From: Calliphora vicina
Taxonomy: Eukaryota; Arthropoda; Insecta; Diptera; Calliphoridae
Reading direction: 5' to 3'
Assembly: GCF_958450345.1 (NCBI RefSeq)
Contig: NC_088784.1
Coordinates: forward strand, 58,522,247 to 58,586,246
DNA: 64,000 bases
Positions 48,088-59,218 of the stretch are shown here, in pieces. Made by a program: the position numbers and the translations under genes. The notes beneath the pieces are model-generated. The model was not told where the DNA came from and searched no databases. It worked only from the letters and a program-made list of their open reading frames with translations. Position 1 is the first letter of the stretch. Every line of letters begins with the position of its first letter.

Positions 48088-48691
48088 CAGAGACATTTCA
48101 ATGGTAAATTCTCATTCGCAGCCATTTAAAAATATTTTTTTGTGATATATCACTGAGAGAGTGATTTATTCGAGAACATTTTAGGTTTAGGGTTGAGAGA
48201 AACAGAAAAGAAACAAACACAAATAATTCGGATGAGTGATTTATAATTTATTTTTTTCGTAAAAGTCAGCTTGTGACTTTTATTTGCGAACATGAAAAAT
48301 AAATCGCAAAAATGCATTTGATGCAAATCAACGCTTAAATACATAAAATCTATCAAAATATTAATAACAATTTAAAAAAAAATTCTCATTTCTGTTACTC
48401 AGCCTTCATTACTTCATACTTATATTATTTCCATAATTTGTTAAAAATTACTAATAATATGTTATTGTATGTAAATAAAAGAGAAAGTAACAGTTATTAA
48501 GAACAAGAACAAATGAATTGTTTATCTCACACCAAACCATTAAAAAACAACAAAAACGAATAAAGGTCATACCAAACCATTTAAATAAAAATCATTTTAT
48601 AACTGTTATTTTCAGTGATTTATTTTTATCACAAAAATATAAATCACAATTTGGGTATTTTGGTATATGGACGAGTTATTTTCGATCTCTC
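48088..48691. mobile_element. 604-bp hAT-like insertion with 8-bp target duplication
   Basis: GTTTTGAG at 48080-48087 and 48692-48699. Joined flanks restore the subrepeat ATGTTTTGAGTTACAA. Ends CAGAGACATTTC and CGATCTCTC are weakly inverted. An 8-bp duplication and CAGAGA start are hAT-like. Confidence 0.75.
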
Positions 48692-48955
48692 GTTTTGAGT
48701 TACAATATATTTATTTTGATAGACATCCCACTCCCATCCCACTAAGCGACCAAATAGGTCTTCAAGGAATATATCTTTTAAGAAAAAAAAAGTCAAAAAA
48801 GTTTTTGATTTCGGAAATAAAATATTAAATTTTTTTTCGAAAGATTGAAGAAATAGCTATCTAAACTATTTGGGACACATTTTGCTAAGAACAATAGGTT
48901 GGCCAAAATGTCAAATTTTGACCCCCTCTTACTCAGAGAGTTCTCGACCGCTGTT

Positions 48956-49560
48956 TTTGACGGCTGAACCGATTTGCTTGAAATTGCTTCAGTATATTTC
49001 TGTATGTCTGGAAGGAGCTATAGGCTCCTTGAAATTTTAAGTGGGCGTGGTACCTCCCATACAAAGTTAATTTTAAAAATCAAATATTTAGGAAATACCT
49101 ATAGTCCTCAAATTTTGCTTGAGCAATTCCACCGTTTGTATAAATATTTGAGGCAAAATGGGAGTAGTAGCCACAGTGGGCGTGGCACCCCCATATGATG
49201 AATATTTAAACAAAAAATTGAGATACAATCCATACATTTTGTACGGTTATTCTACCATCAATATTAATATTTAGGACAAGAATGGGCGGACTAAAATAGT
49301 GGGCGTGGCACATCCCAAACAATCTAAATAATATCTATATATCTATCTGTAGAATTGTAGTATGTAAAGCCTTCAAACTTTGTATGGACTACTTATTTTG
49401 GCCAATAATGGGCAAAGTAGCAATAGTTGGCGTGGCACCTCCCATAGATGTGATGATAAATTATATATAGGGAAAGCTATAGCATCTATCAATATTAATA
49501 TTTAGTACAGAAATGCGCGGACTGACTGTATATGTATATTAGAGTGACAATCAGTTGTAT
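48956..49560 (+). repeat. retroposon-type dispersed sequence with repeated GTGGGCGTGGCACCTCCCA motif
   Basis: GGCTGAACCGATTTGCTTGAAATT, GGAAGGAGCTATAGGCTCC, then GGGCGTGGTACCTCCCATAC, GTGGGCGTGGCACCCCC, GGGCGTGGCACATCCC and GGCGTGGCACCTCCCATA, spaced about 100-130 bp. The same box occurs, inverted, in 58664-58680 and links it to the CTAGCTGTCCC retroposon family. Confidence 0.55.
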
Positions 49561-50212
49561 GGAACAATTATTTTGACAAAATTTAAAAGAGTGCAGGGTG
49601 GAATATTGTGACACTAGGCCTAAAAGTTAAGTGCTGAAAATTTGAGCCAAATCGAGGTCAAAATTCAAAATTCAGATATATGCAAAATTTTACTATTTAT
49701 ATGAAATAAATAGGTGAAACTCGTTAACTTTCTGCATTGTTTTCTAGAAATATGTAGATTTATACTAATGAAAATTACAATAAAAAAAATGTTTGGGAAA
49801 TTAACCCTGTATCTCCTTTGGGTCAAAATGACTCATTTGCAATTGAATGCATATAAATGACTACATTTGGTTAAAAAATGTTAAAGTTATTACAAATTCG
49901 CCAGACCATTAACTTGTCTCGGGCCACTTGAACAAGAAATGTAGTAACAAAAATTAACATATTTCGAGAAAAATTAAAATAAAAGCAAATTTTTATTTAA
50001 AATACATATGTATATCCGTGTTTACTTGTGTATGAGTTTTTGTCTTCGTATGGTACCGTTAACCTATTCGCAGGTATGGCCAAAAAAAATTATTTTTTTA
50101 ACGGTTGTTTCGAATCTCCATTTTCAAATTTTTAAAAATTTTGTTAAACAAAGTTCAGAATTTTTTGATCATCACATTGGGGTTTATTGAGATCACAATC
50201 TATATACATATA

Positions 50213-51532
50213 TAAAAGAGTAACGTTACTGACTGACTGACTGACTGATTCATCATCGCACAGCCCAAACGACTGAAGCTAGAATCATGAAATTTTAACT
50301 GTGGGTTCCTCCCTCCTCAAAACGATCCGATAAGAAGGGATTTTTGGAAATTCGAACGTTCGAAATTATTCGAAATTAAAAAAGGATAAAAACGGGTAAA
50401 TTCGGTAACCTTATATCTGCAAAACTAACAAAGATACAAAGAAACTTAAAATTACATGTTACTCCATTTAAAAAATAAGCTGACAGGTGTTTCGTACTTT
50501 TTCGAAATTCGAACCTTTTAGGGGAGAAAACGGGTAAAAACTGTATTTTGGTACTTTTTGGCACCCTATGTATCTTTTAAACCACTAAACATAGAAACAA
50601 ATTAAAAAATATAAGTTTGGTACTTTTTGGAAATTCGAACCCTTAAGGGATAAAAATTGTGTTTATTTTTGGTATTTTTTCATGAAATATGTTTTTCTAT
50701 AATTTGACATAGACATACGAATATTTTATTATGAACTTCCACCATGATGCAGAATTTTATTTGAATAAAATTTCACCACCACAATGGGGATAAAAAAGGT
50801 ACCAAAAAGGAGATAAAATCGGGAAAATACATTTTATTTGAAATTATTAAGCCAATTTTGATACTTTTTTTAACATTGGCTCCTGGATTATTACAAAAAT
50901 TAACTAACAGGGTGTTATTTGAAACTCGAGTGAAGAGGTGTATATTGGGCCAAATATGGGTAAACAGTTTGGTACTTTTTTTAAACATATTTTTTCTTGG
51001 GCACATTAACACAGATTTCAATCGTTTGAGACATGTCTGTAGCATAAATGAATTTGGCAAAATGGAGTATTTTTAAATTTCAAGCTTTAGGGGTGTTCAA
51101 GGAGGAAAAGGGAAATTGGTACTTTTCTCCTAATGGTACTTTTTTAATATTTTAAATTATTTCACTTATCGACATTAAAGTTAGATGATATGCATCTGAG
51201 AGAAGTTAATGTTAGGAATAGGGGATAATGTTTAGGTACCAAAATGTGAGAACTGAACTATAGGTACTTTTTCATTATTCTAATGGTACTTTTTTGAAAT
51301 TTCTATAACAATGGATTTAGAAACATGAAATTAAGCATATATGGTCCTAAGTGAATGAGAAGTCTAGGGGTACTTTTTGAAATTTCTTCACCAATTAACC
51401 TAGGAACATGAAATAAACGTTATATGGACCCGAGTGAGTGGGAAACTACAAGTGGGTGCTTTTTGGTACTTTTTCTATATTCTAATGGCACTTTTTGAAT
51501 TTTCTATAATAATGGTCCTAAGTGAGTGAGAA
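50213..51532. repeat. degenerate tandem repeat rich in GGTACTTTTT, left part
   Basis: Begins with GACTGACTGACTGACTGATTCA and CATCGCACAGCCCAAACGAC, then TTCGAA/GGGTAAA-rich units. Toward 51532 it settles into diverged units of about 100-180 bp: GGTACTTTTT, TTCTATAATAATGGA, ACATGAAATTAAGCATATATGG, CCTAAGTGAGTGAGAA. It continues after the next element. Confidence 0.65.
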
Positions 51533-52542
51533 GGTACCGTGAAATAACTCCCAAATGAAATAAGTCCCCACGAAAAAATGAAATAACACCCAACAAATTT
51601 TGCATACAACTTAGGACTTATTTCATTATGATACGCATAGGGAGTTATTTCATAATTTTTTGTTGGGTGTTATTTCATAATGCAATAACTCCCAATGAAA
51701 TTTTTGTTGGGTTTTATTTCATTTTATTTTGGGAATTAGGACTTATTTCACTGTATTGGGAGTTATTTCATTTTTGTTGGGTTCTACTTTGCAAAAGCAG
51801 AACCCATAAATATCAAAAACTAGCTTCGCTCAGAAAAGTTTTTTGCATTGCCGGCCTTTGGCCGGTCGATAAGGTTTTCTCCTCTGGGGTGTATCAAAAA
51901 CCGGCTTCGCTCAGAAAAGATTCGTTTTACAACGTCGGCCTTTGTCAGGTTGCAACGATTTCTTAATCTTTTGCGAAATGAAAATCGACTTTCTGAAATA
52001 TTATATAACCTTTCTGCAATGAAAGAAATCTTTTCTGAGCGAAGCCAGATTTTGATACACCCCGGAGGAGAAAACCTTAGCGCCCGGCCAGCTAGTTTTT
52101 GATACACCCCAAAGGAGAAAACCTTAGCGCCCGGCCGAAGGCTGTCAATGCAAAACAAATTTTCTGAGTGAGACACATCCGAGAGGAGTAAAACTTTGCG
52201 CTACGCCATAGGACCGCAATGCTAAAAATATTTAGTAAGCGAAGAATAATTTCACTTTTGTAGTTCCTTTTTTTAGATTACATAAATAAATTGCTTCGGA
52301 TTGGGAATTATTTCATTTCTATTGGGATTTATTTCATTGGGAGTTATTTCGCTTTTTTGGGGCTAATATTTTTAAAATTATGAAAATGCCGATTATTGTG
52401 TGTAATTTAATTTTTGGTAGTTATTTCATTTTTCAAGTTTGGGAATTATTTCATTTTTGATGGGAATTATTTCATTGGGAGTTATTTCATTGGGAGTTAT
52501 TTCATTGGGAGTTATTTCATTTGGGAGCTATTTCACGGTACC
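51533..52542. mobile_element. Foldback-like element with 9-bp target duplication, 1010 bp
   Basis: 31-bp inverted ends GGTACCGTGAAATAACTCCC... with one mismatch. Flanked by GAGTGAGAA at 51524-51532 and 52543-52551, and one copy restores the host unit AAGTGAGTGAGAATTCTA. Both arms are made of many GGGAGTTATTTCATT words. The core (51800-52210) is itself an inverted repeat (CTTCGCTCAGAAAA / TTTTCTGAGCGAAG, GGCCTTTGGCC). Inverted arms of short tandem repeats with a 9-bp duplication are the properties of Drosophila FB elements. Confidence 0.82.
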
Positions 52543-53710
52543 GAGTGAGAATTCTAAGGGGAGACTTTTTGGTACTTTTTCTTTATACGGATGGTACTTT
52601 TTGTAATTTCTTCACCAATGAACTATGGTACTTTTTATTTATTCCAATGGTACTTTTTTGAATTTTCTATAACAATAGACTTAGAAACATAAAATTGAGA
52701 ATATAGTGTCCTAAGTGAGTGAGAATTCTAGGGGGAGCCTTTTTGGTACTTTTTCTTTATTCGAATGGTACCTTTTTGTTATTTCTTCACCCGAGTGAGT
52801 GTGAAACCACAAGTGGCGACTTTTTGGTACTTTTTCTATATTCTAATGGTACTTTTTGAATTTTCTGCAATAATGGACATAGAAATATGACATTAGTCGT
52901 ATATGGTCCTAAGTGAGTGAAAATTCAAGGGCATACTTCATGGTACTTTTTCTTTATTCTCATGGGTACCTTTTTTGAATTTTCTATAATAATGAACCTA
53001 TAAACCTAAAATTAAGCATATGGTTCTATGTGAGTGAGAATTCAAAGAGGGACTTTGTGGTACTTTTTTATTTATTCGAATGGCACTTTTTTATTTTCAT
53101 CACCAATGAAACATTATGCTAAGTAGTGACATTATGTTTTTTTTTTTAATTCTAACGGTAATTTTTTAATTAGTGTTTGAAAGTTTGACTTTTTTCAAAA
53201 ATGTATTGTACTTTTTTTATTCTAATGTTAGTACTTTTTCTTAGCTAATGATAATTTCTGAATTTTCTATAGCAATTGACCTAGAAACATGATCATGAGT
53301 GAGAATTAAAGGGGGAGAATTCTGCTACATTTTCTTTATTCGATGGTACTTTTTGTATTCTCTTCACCAATGAACATAAAAACATAAAATAAATCTTAAA
53401 ACCCTTAATAAAATAATAGTGTATGATTTTTTTTGCCATTTCGAAATAATTGACTTTAAAATTTTTGTGTAGTAGACATCTGGAACAAAAGTAAGTAATA
53501 TTTTGACCCACTTTGTGGAAGTAGAATTTCCAAAAATGTTTACCACATATAGAATCAGTTATGTGTATTCTTATTATGCAATATATATGGTGTATATGCT
53601 TATACACTATTGATTTATTGAGGGGACGATATGGACCTAAGCGAATGGACCTAAGTGAAATTTTTCATTATTCTAATGGTACTTTTTGAATAATCTATAA
53701 TAATGGACCT
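52543..53710. repeat. degenerate GGTACTTTTT tandem repeat, right part
   Basis: Same units as 51120-51532 (GGTACTTTTTCTTTATTC, AATGGTAC, CCTAAGTGAGTGAGAATTC). About eight diverged units. The minus-strand 104-codon frame at 53293-53607 has no motif. Confidence 0.65.
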
Positions 53711-54384
53711 AGTAAAATTAAAATAAATAGGAATCAGATGGAATAGGACGATTAAATATTTTGAAAATTATGTACAAACGTTATTTCCTAATCAAATAAT
53801 TTGATAAGTTAAGATGTTTCATGCTACATAAGTAACACATTTTTATTGTATATTGATATACTTTTATTTTAATATCAAAATATATGCTAATATGCTAGTA
53901 GGGAATAAAAATATGAAAAAATTATGTCAATACCTCTTACAGTTTTTCCGTAGATGCGATTTAAATTTTTCGATTTTCAAGAAAAACTAATTTTTTGTCC
54001 ATATTTTGGCGAATGAGCCCAATTTCCTTACTGTTATAAATTTTAAGTAAAACATATTCATAATATTATAGACCTGGTAATTTTAAATATGGCCTGAAAG
54101 TTTTACTAAAATCGAAATACGTTAACCTTTAAATCGCGAAGATCAAACAAATTCCATGATTTGGAATTTCTAATGAAAAGATAGCGAAATGTTATATATT
54201 TTTGGGCCGATTTTAATGAAACTTGAGGAAACTACATTGGGGTCTAACATTTACAACAACAATGCAAAAATTGATTTTAGCCTTTAAGAGCTAAAATCCA
54301 TTTTTGTGTTTTTCGTGATTATAAAAGTTGAGGGTCATTTGGACCCCAAGTGCAGCTAATTTACATTTTTGTGCTGTTATTTAC
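53711..54384. other. intergenic, no gene recognised
   Basis: AT-rich sequence between the repeat array and the right copy of the segmental duplication. Confidence 0.45.
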
Positions 54385-55661
54385 CTCCCTTAAAAAATTC
54401 AGTGTTCTATGTATATTTTAACAGATTTACAATAATTATAAAACCCTAACTCATTAAAAAAAATAGGTTGCAAGAAAAACCCCTAACTCATTTTAAGTTG
54501 AATGCATATATTTTGGTTTATAATAAAACAAACAACTTTTTCAAAAACATTTTTTGAAATATTAAAAATTTTTAGTTGTTTTTTTTTCAATTTCACTTTC
54601 TGATATTGTTGAGTGTTTTTCTTCTCCAGTAAAGTAACTAAAAGTTGAGATACGGCCTTTCTATGAATAAAAATTATCATTCAACAATACGTTTTTTTCT
54701 TTTTAACAATTTTTAACAATTTCAAACCGCTTCTAACAAATTCACAAATCGGACACAAGCATTTTTTTAATATGAACAGAACAACGTCTGTCGGGTCAGC
54801 TAGTTGCTAAATATAATACATAATATAAGCTGTGATTTGCATTTGATTTCAATTTAAGTTATATGCATTTTGTCCAACCATATATTAGCAAAAAACAACT
54901 AATTTAGGAATATTTGAAAATTGCTTGTACTTTGATGAAAAGATAATTTTCTGTAGAATATACATAAGATTTCTTTCAAACGTTAAGAAATAATACATAT
55001 GTATGTATCTAAATAACAAACAATTTTCGACTTCCGGCACGAAGGAATAGAGAAACTATTAGAAAAACTATGCTTATGAGCGATTTCAGCATCCTAAAAA
55101 TGCAAACTGAAAATTCTATAGAATTAAAAAAAAAAAAAAAAACTATGAAACGTATTACATTCATTGATGGCACATTTGCCATTTTGTTATTATGTACTTA
55201 GAAATATTTTTTTACGTCAATAACATTTATTACAACAGCAGAATGTTAAAAAATATAAAATTTATTTGCGTAATGTTTGCGAAAACTATAGAAAATAATT
55301 ATACTAACAAAACCCAACCAATATGATTATTTATGACAGTTTTAAAATAAATAAACAACTTGTAACATTCCAAAACTACTTTAAATTTTAAACAAATGGT
55401 GTTTGAAAAATAGAAACTCTAATTTCTTTAGGAAATAATTATTGTTTTATATTGGAAGATTTTTCGTTGAAACATCTAAATAATAAAGAAAAATTACAAC
55501 TTTTTTATATCTACATATTTGTATTATATTATTGTATAAACATGTTTGAACAAGTTGTAAATGAATACATGCGAACTATTATATCATATTATAATTCTGA
55601 TACACAATGCACATTTTGAAATACCCTTTTTCGTATTATTTACAAAGTAGCAGTACAGATC

Positions 55662-55668
55662 TATATAA
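55662..55668 (+). promoter_or_regulatory. TATA box of the right secreted-protein gene
   Basis: TATATAA, 45 bases before the ATG at 55713. The same TATA-to-ATG arrangement occurs in the left copy and, in outline, at the acidic gene and the gene at 63980. Confidence 0.7.
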
Positions 55669-55712
55669 ACTACCTGGAATTAAAACATCGTTAGATTTAC
55701 ATTTCGTTAACC

Positions 55713-56826
55713 ATGAAGTATCTCAACATTATTGTAGGGTTTATAGCTCTTTTGGCAGTTTGCCATGCTATTGAAACTGTACGTATTTTATTATTTAGTT
55801 TTCTCAAATAAACTTGAAACTTTAAAAACTTTCCAACAGACCACAACGGCAGCACCAGATGATACAACTTCAGACAGTGCTACGGAAGGTACCACAGAAA
55901 TTGCAAATGAAAGTACCACAGACAGTGCAAGTGAAACAACTACGGAAAGCCCAGCTGAAAGTACCACGGAAAGTCCAGCTGAAACTACAACAGATAGTAA
56001 CCAGTTAATAGAAAAGGATAATACAACACCACCACCACCCCCACCACTTCCATTTCCTCCAGGAAAGCCTGGAAAACCAAGTAAACCTGGTAAACCAGGT
56101 AATAATGGAAAGCATAGTGAACATGGTAAACCAGGTGAACATGGCAGACCAGGTGAACATGGCAGACCAGGTGAACATGTCAGACCAGGTGAACACGGTA
56201 GACCAGGTGAACATGGTAAACATGATGAACATGGCAGACCTGGTGAACATGGTAAACATGATGAACATGGTAGACCAAGTGGACCCAAAGGAGACAACCA
56301 CCCTGGATCTGAAAAACATCACGGACCAGCAGGGCCAGAAGGATCTGGAGGTCTAGGCAGACGAGGAGGACCCTCAGGCAGATTTAGTGGTCCAGGAAGT
56401 CAAGGCGGTATCGGTGGACTTGGTTCACTAGGTGGATTTGGTGGTCCAGGTCAAGGTATATTTGGTCGTCCAGGAAATCAAGGAGGTTTTGGTGGACCTG
56501 GAAGTCAAGGTGGTTTCGGTGGCCCTAGTAGACAAGGAGGATTCGGTGGACAAGGAAGTCTAGGTGGTTTCGGTGGCCCTAGTAGACAAGGAGGATTCGG
56601 TGGTCAAGGCGGTTTCGGTGGGCTTGGACAACAAGGTGGATTTGGTGGTCCAGGTCAAGGACAAGGACTTTTTGGTCGCCCTGGAAATCAAGGAGGTTTT
56701 GGTGGTCTAGGAAGTCAAGGTGGAAATCTAGGTTTTGGTAGCCCTGGAAAGCAAGGAGGTTTTATCACACAACCAAACTTTGGAGGTTTCAGTGGACCTG
56801 ATGGCTTCGGAAGACCTGGCAGATAA
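55713..56826 (+). CDS. secreted mucin/collagen-like/Gly-rich protein, intact
   Basis: Exons 55713-55778 and 55840-56826 (61-bp intron, GTACGT...CAACAG, between codons), 350 aa. Residues 1-18 are a signal peptide (MKYLNIIVGFIALLAVCHA). 20-81 are Thr/Ser/Glu-rich with TTESPAES repeats, likely O-glycosylated. 85-96 are a poly-Pro hinge. 97-168 are Gly-X-Y triplets (GKP, GEH, GRP; 19 of 24 begin with Gly). 190-350 are GGFGGPG(S/R)QGG-type repeats ending GFGRPGR. The mix resembles fly glue, silk-like or cuticle secretions. No homologue is recognised by name, and collagen-like folding is not certain given the interruptions. Poly(A) signal AATAAA at 56883. The first exon codes little beyond the signal peptide, as in many insect secretion genes. 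Confidence 0.88.
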
Positions 56827-57300
56827 GAATATAAAATTTTCAAATTATCCACATAAATCTTAACACCAAAATATCACATCTTAATAAATTATAATGTTTA
56901 AAAAAAAACAAATTATGTTAAAATAAAAACTCCCTGCAACCAAAAAAAATTATAAATTTACTTTGGCCTGTTCTTTGGAGTTGTATTTACTTATAGCCAA
57001 AATTTTTTGAATCTTTAAATCCATTCTATAACATGGAAAATCTAACAATACCTGCAAGATAATCTCTTAAAGTAAATCTATTAAAAAACAAGACTTGTAG
57101 TGAAAATATAAAAGAGTAAAAATCTCGAAAACTGACGGAACCTTTTAAAATTTTTGTAAAGTTATGATAAGCATGCTAAAATTAGAGGGAAGCCTTTTGG
57201 ACTACTGTTTAGAATTATTTAATAAAACTTATATTCTACACACAATTGTCGATCTAATTATATTATACTGTAAATATTAAATATTTGCAATATTTTTTTA

Positions 57301-57439
57301 AATTAAAATAACTAGAAAAAAATTAAAATAACGAATGTTGAATTTGAAAAATTATGAAAAAAAAAATAAAAAAGAAAGCGAAACTATTGATACATTTTAT
57401 GAAAACTTAATTCTTTTCCTATCCATAATTGTTTAACAT
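57301..57439. other. intergenic, no gene recognised
   Basis: A/T runs between the duplication end and the next repeat. Confidence 0.45.
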
Positions 57440-57620
57440 TTTGAAATCGGTCTAAAAATGTGTGAGTTAGAGGTACTAAAGTACTACGACCTATCCTAAA
57501 ACAGTTTTTTCAAAATAACTCAAAATATTGAGGGTGTTTCAAAATTTTTGAAAACGGTTTTAGTATGTCCTCACCTAGGCCTACAATCTCCATTAGAATT
57601 TGATGTTATTTACTAGTGAC
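57440..57620 (-). repeat. dispersed repeat, inverted partner of 7140-7345
   Basis: GTACTAAAGTACTACGACC, GGGTGTTTCAAAATTTTTG and TATGTCCTCACCTAGGCCTAC are the reverse complement, in order, of the left-side copy. Confidence 0.7.
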
Positions 57621-57900
57621 ATTGTTAGTAGTAGTTGAGGATACTAACATATTTCAGAGATTTATGCACATTAATGAAATTTTCGAGAATGGTGCTTATA
57701 GGGGAGCTACGGAAAATTATGTACCGATCGGTACTAAATTTGGTAGTACGAGTTCAGCTTATATAACTTATTTGTGCTAAATTTGGTTTGTATATGTTTA
57801 TAATTGAGATATTTATGAGAGCTTAACTATTTTCAGATAGGTCAGTTGTATGGGCGCTAGGAGAAATAATGGACAGATTTTAACCAAATTCAATTGACTT

Positions 57901-58173
57901 AAGGTAGGATCACACATGGCAAATATTTACTCAAAAAGCGTAATCACTTTTTTAGCACAAATTGTTTAACGCGTTTACTCTTACAAGTGCTTTGTACGAT
58001 CAAACAACATCAAATAAAACTAATTTTGTTTTGAATCATCTTACATAGGATGATTCAAAACAACAAATTTAGTTTTATTTTATAAGTTTTTGAAATAAAT
58101 AAAAGAATTCAAATATATTTTATTTAGTGGTTACGTCTTTTTCGTCAAATATTTACCATGTGTGACCTTACTT
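57901..58173. mobile_element. 273-bp MITE with AAGGTAGGATCACACATGG ends
   Basis: Left AAGGTAGGATCACACATGGC(AAATATTT) and right the inverse of AAGTAAGGTCACACATGGT(AAATATTT). An inner palindrome TTGTTTTGAATCAT / ATGATTCAAAACAA lies near 58050. Confidence 0.75.
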
Positions 58174-58239
58174 TTAATCCTTGGAGCAATGTAAAAGTTT
58201 GTGATAAATTTTGTAGAATTATTTTTAAAATTGCGACTT

Positions 58240-58500
58240 TTAGTTTTATTACAAGGTTTACATGTACGGACAGGCGGACGGACGGACATCGCTTAATCGT
58301 ATCAGAATATGATCCTGAGCAGTTTTGTATACTTTAAGGTGTTAGAACAATATGTTTGCACATTACAAAACATCAGCAATAATCCTACTATTGTGGTGTA
58401 GGGTAGGAAAACCAAACTATTGTTGATGTATATCTGTTGTTGTAATGTACATATATCTACTGAATTTGTCGATAGAGAAATAGTGTTGACAAATAGGCAT
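58240..58500. other. retroelement-derived scrap, no gene
   Basis: Contains GGACAGGCGGACGGACGGAC, the same class of sequence as GTCCGTCCGTCTGTC at 21050. Nothing coding. Confidence 0.4.
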
Positions 58501-58558
58501 ATGGTTCTAGGCTGGCTGACTACATGGAAACTTTAACTAATAAAAAATATATATTTGT

Positions 58559-58812
58559 ACTAGCTGTCCCGGCAAACGTTGTTCTGCCATAGCTCACACA
58601 AAGTTTGAAGACTCCCGCTATAATAGTACTCCAGATATGCAATAATAAATTTTTACTTTGTATGGGAGGTGCCTTGCCCATTGTACCTATATAGGTCAAT
58701 TGTGAATCTAAACCATCCAGGGACCCACTCAAACACACACAACAAATTTCATCGAAATTGGCCCAGCCGTTAAGTTACTAACACACGTACAGAAGAATTA
58801 TATATATAAAGA
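58559..58812 (+). mobile_element. retroposon 3' segment, copy 4
   Basis: CTAGCTGTCCCGGCAAACGTT, GCCATAGCTCACACAAAGTTTG, AGTACTCCAGATATGCAATAA, GGCCCAGCCGTTAAG, ending ATTATATATATAAAGAT. Closest to 21377-21615. It carries the GGGAGGTGCCTTGCCCA box related to 49065-49445. Confidence 0.65.
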
Positions 58813-59213
58813 TTTCATATTAAATTGAAAAATCTGAAAAAGTTTACAGGATACGAAGCTTAGCCCCTTGACTTTTAGTCTACTATTTAGTCTTAGGGAG
58901 TATATGAAACCAATATATATGAAATGGATTTGGGATAATCTTATAACTTTGACATTTGTAAAGGGATTTCGGTGAATCAAAATATAAAATTTTAGAGCAA
59001 ATACAATAAATGTGTGAAAGTAGAAATTAAAAATTTGGAAAATTAAAAAAATAGCTTATAACTCCGATATTTGTATATATGCAACTTATATATTTAAACA
59101 GTAACGATAACAATGGTCCATGGGCTTAGAAGAGTCCATTTCAATGGGAACAATTTTGGATTAAAAGAATATTAAATAGTTTTTCTTTTTGTGAAACCAA
59201 TCATTATTTAAAA
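58813..59213. other. intergenic, no gene recognised
   Basis: AT-rich sequence between the retroposon scrap and the 3' end of the acidic-protein gene. Confidence 0.45.
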
Positions 59214-59218
59214 TTTAT

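Larger units (their letters stand above)
45527..48955. mobile_element. host foldback element carrying four later insertions
   Basis: Left arm from GGGGCATTTCATGTCAAGTG, GAAATCGATGGCTTC. Right arm ends in the inverse GAGAGTTCTCGACCG at 48937-48955, missing the last roughly 130 bp. Subrepeats read GGTCGCTTAGTGGGATGCGAG in the left arm (45911, 47458, 47620) and the inverse in the right (47800, 47945, 48735), turning round near 47745. Insertions: 45918-47292 (with two further ones inside it) and 48088-48691. Confidence 0.78.
54385..57300 (+). repeat. segmental duplication, right copy
   Basis: Matches 41391-44670, starting at ACCTCCCTTAAAA and fading after CTGTAAATATTAAATATT. It lacks the two MITEs of the left copy and keeps the empty site TACATATGTA. 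The promoter, first exon and intron look identical to the left copy by eye. Confidence 0.88.
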
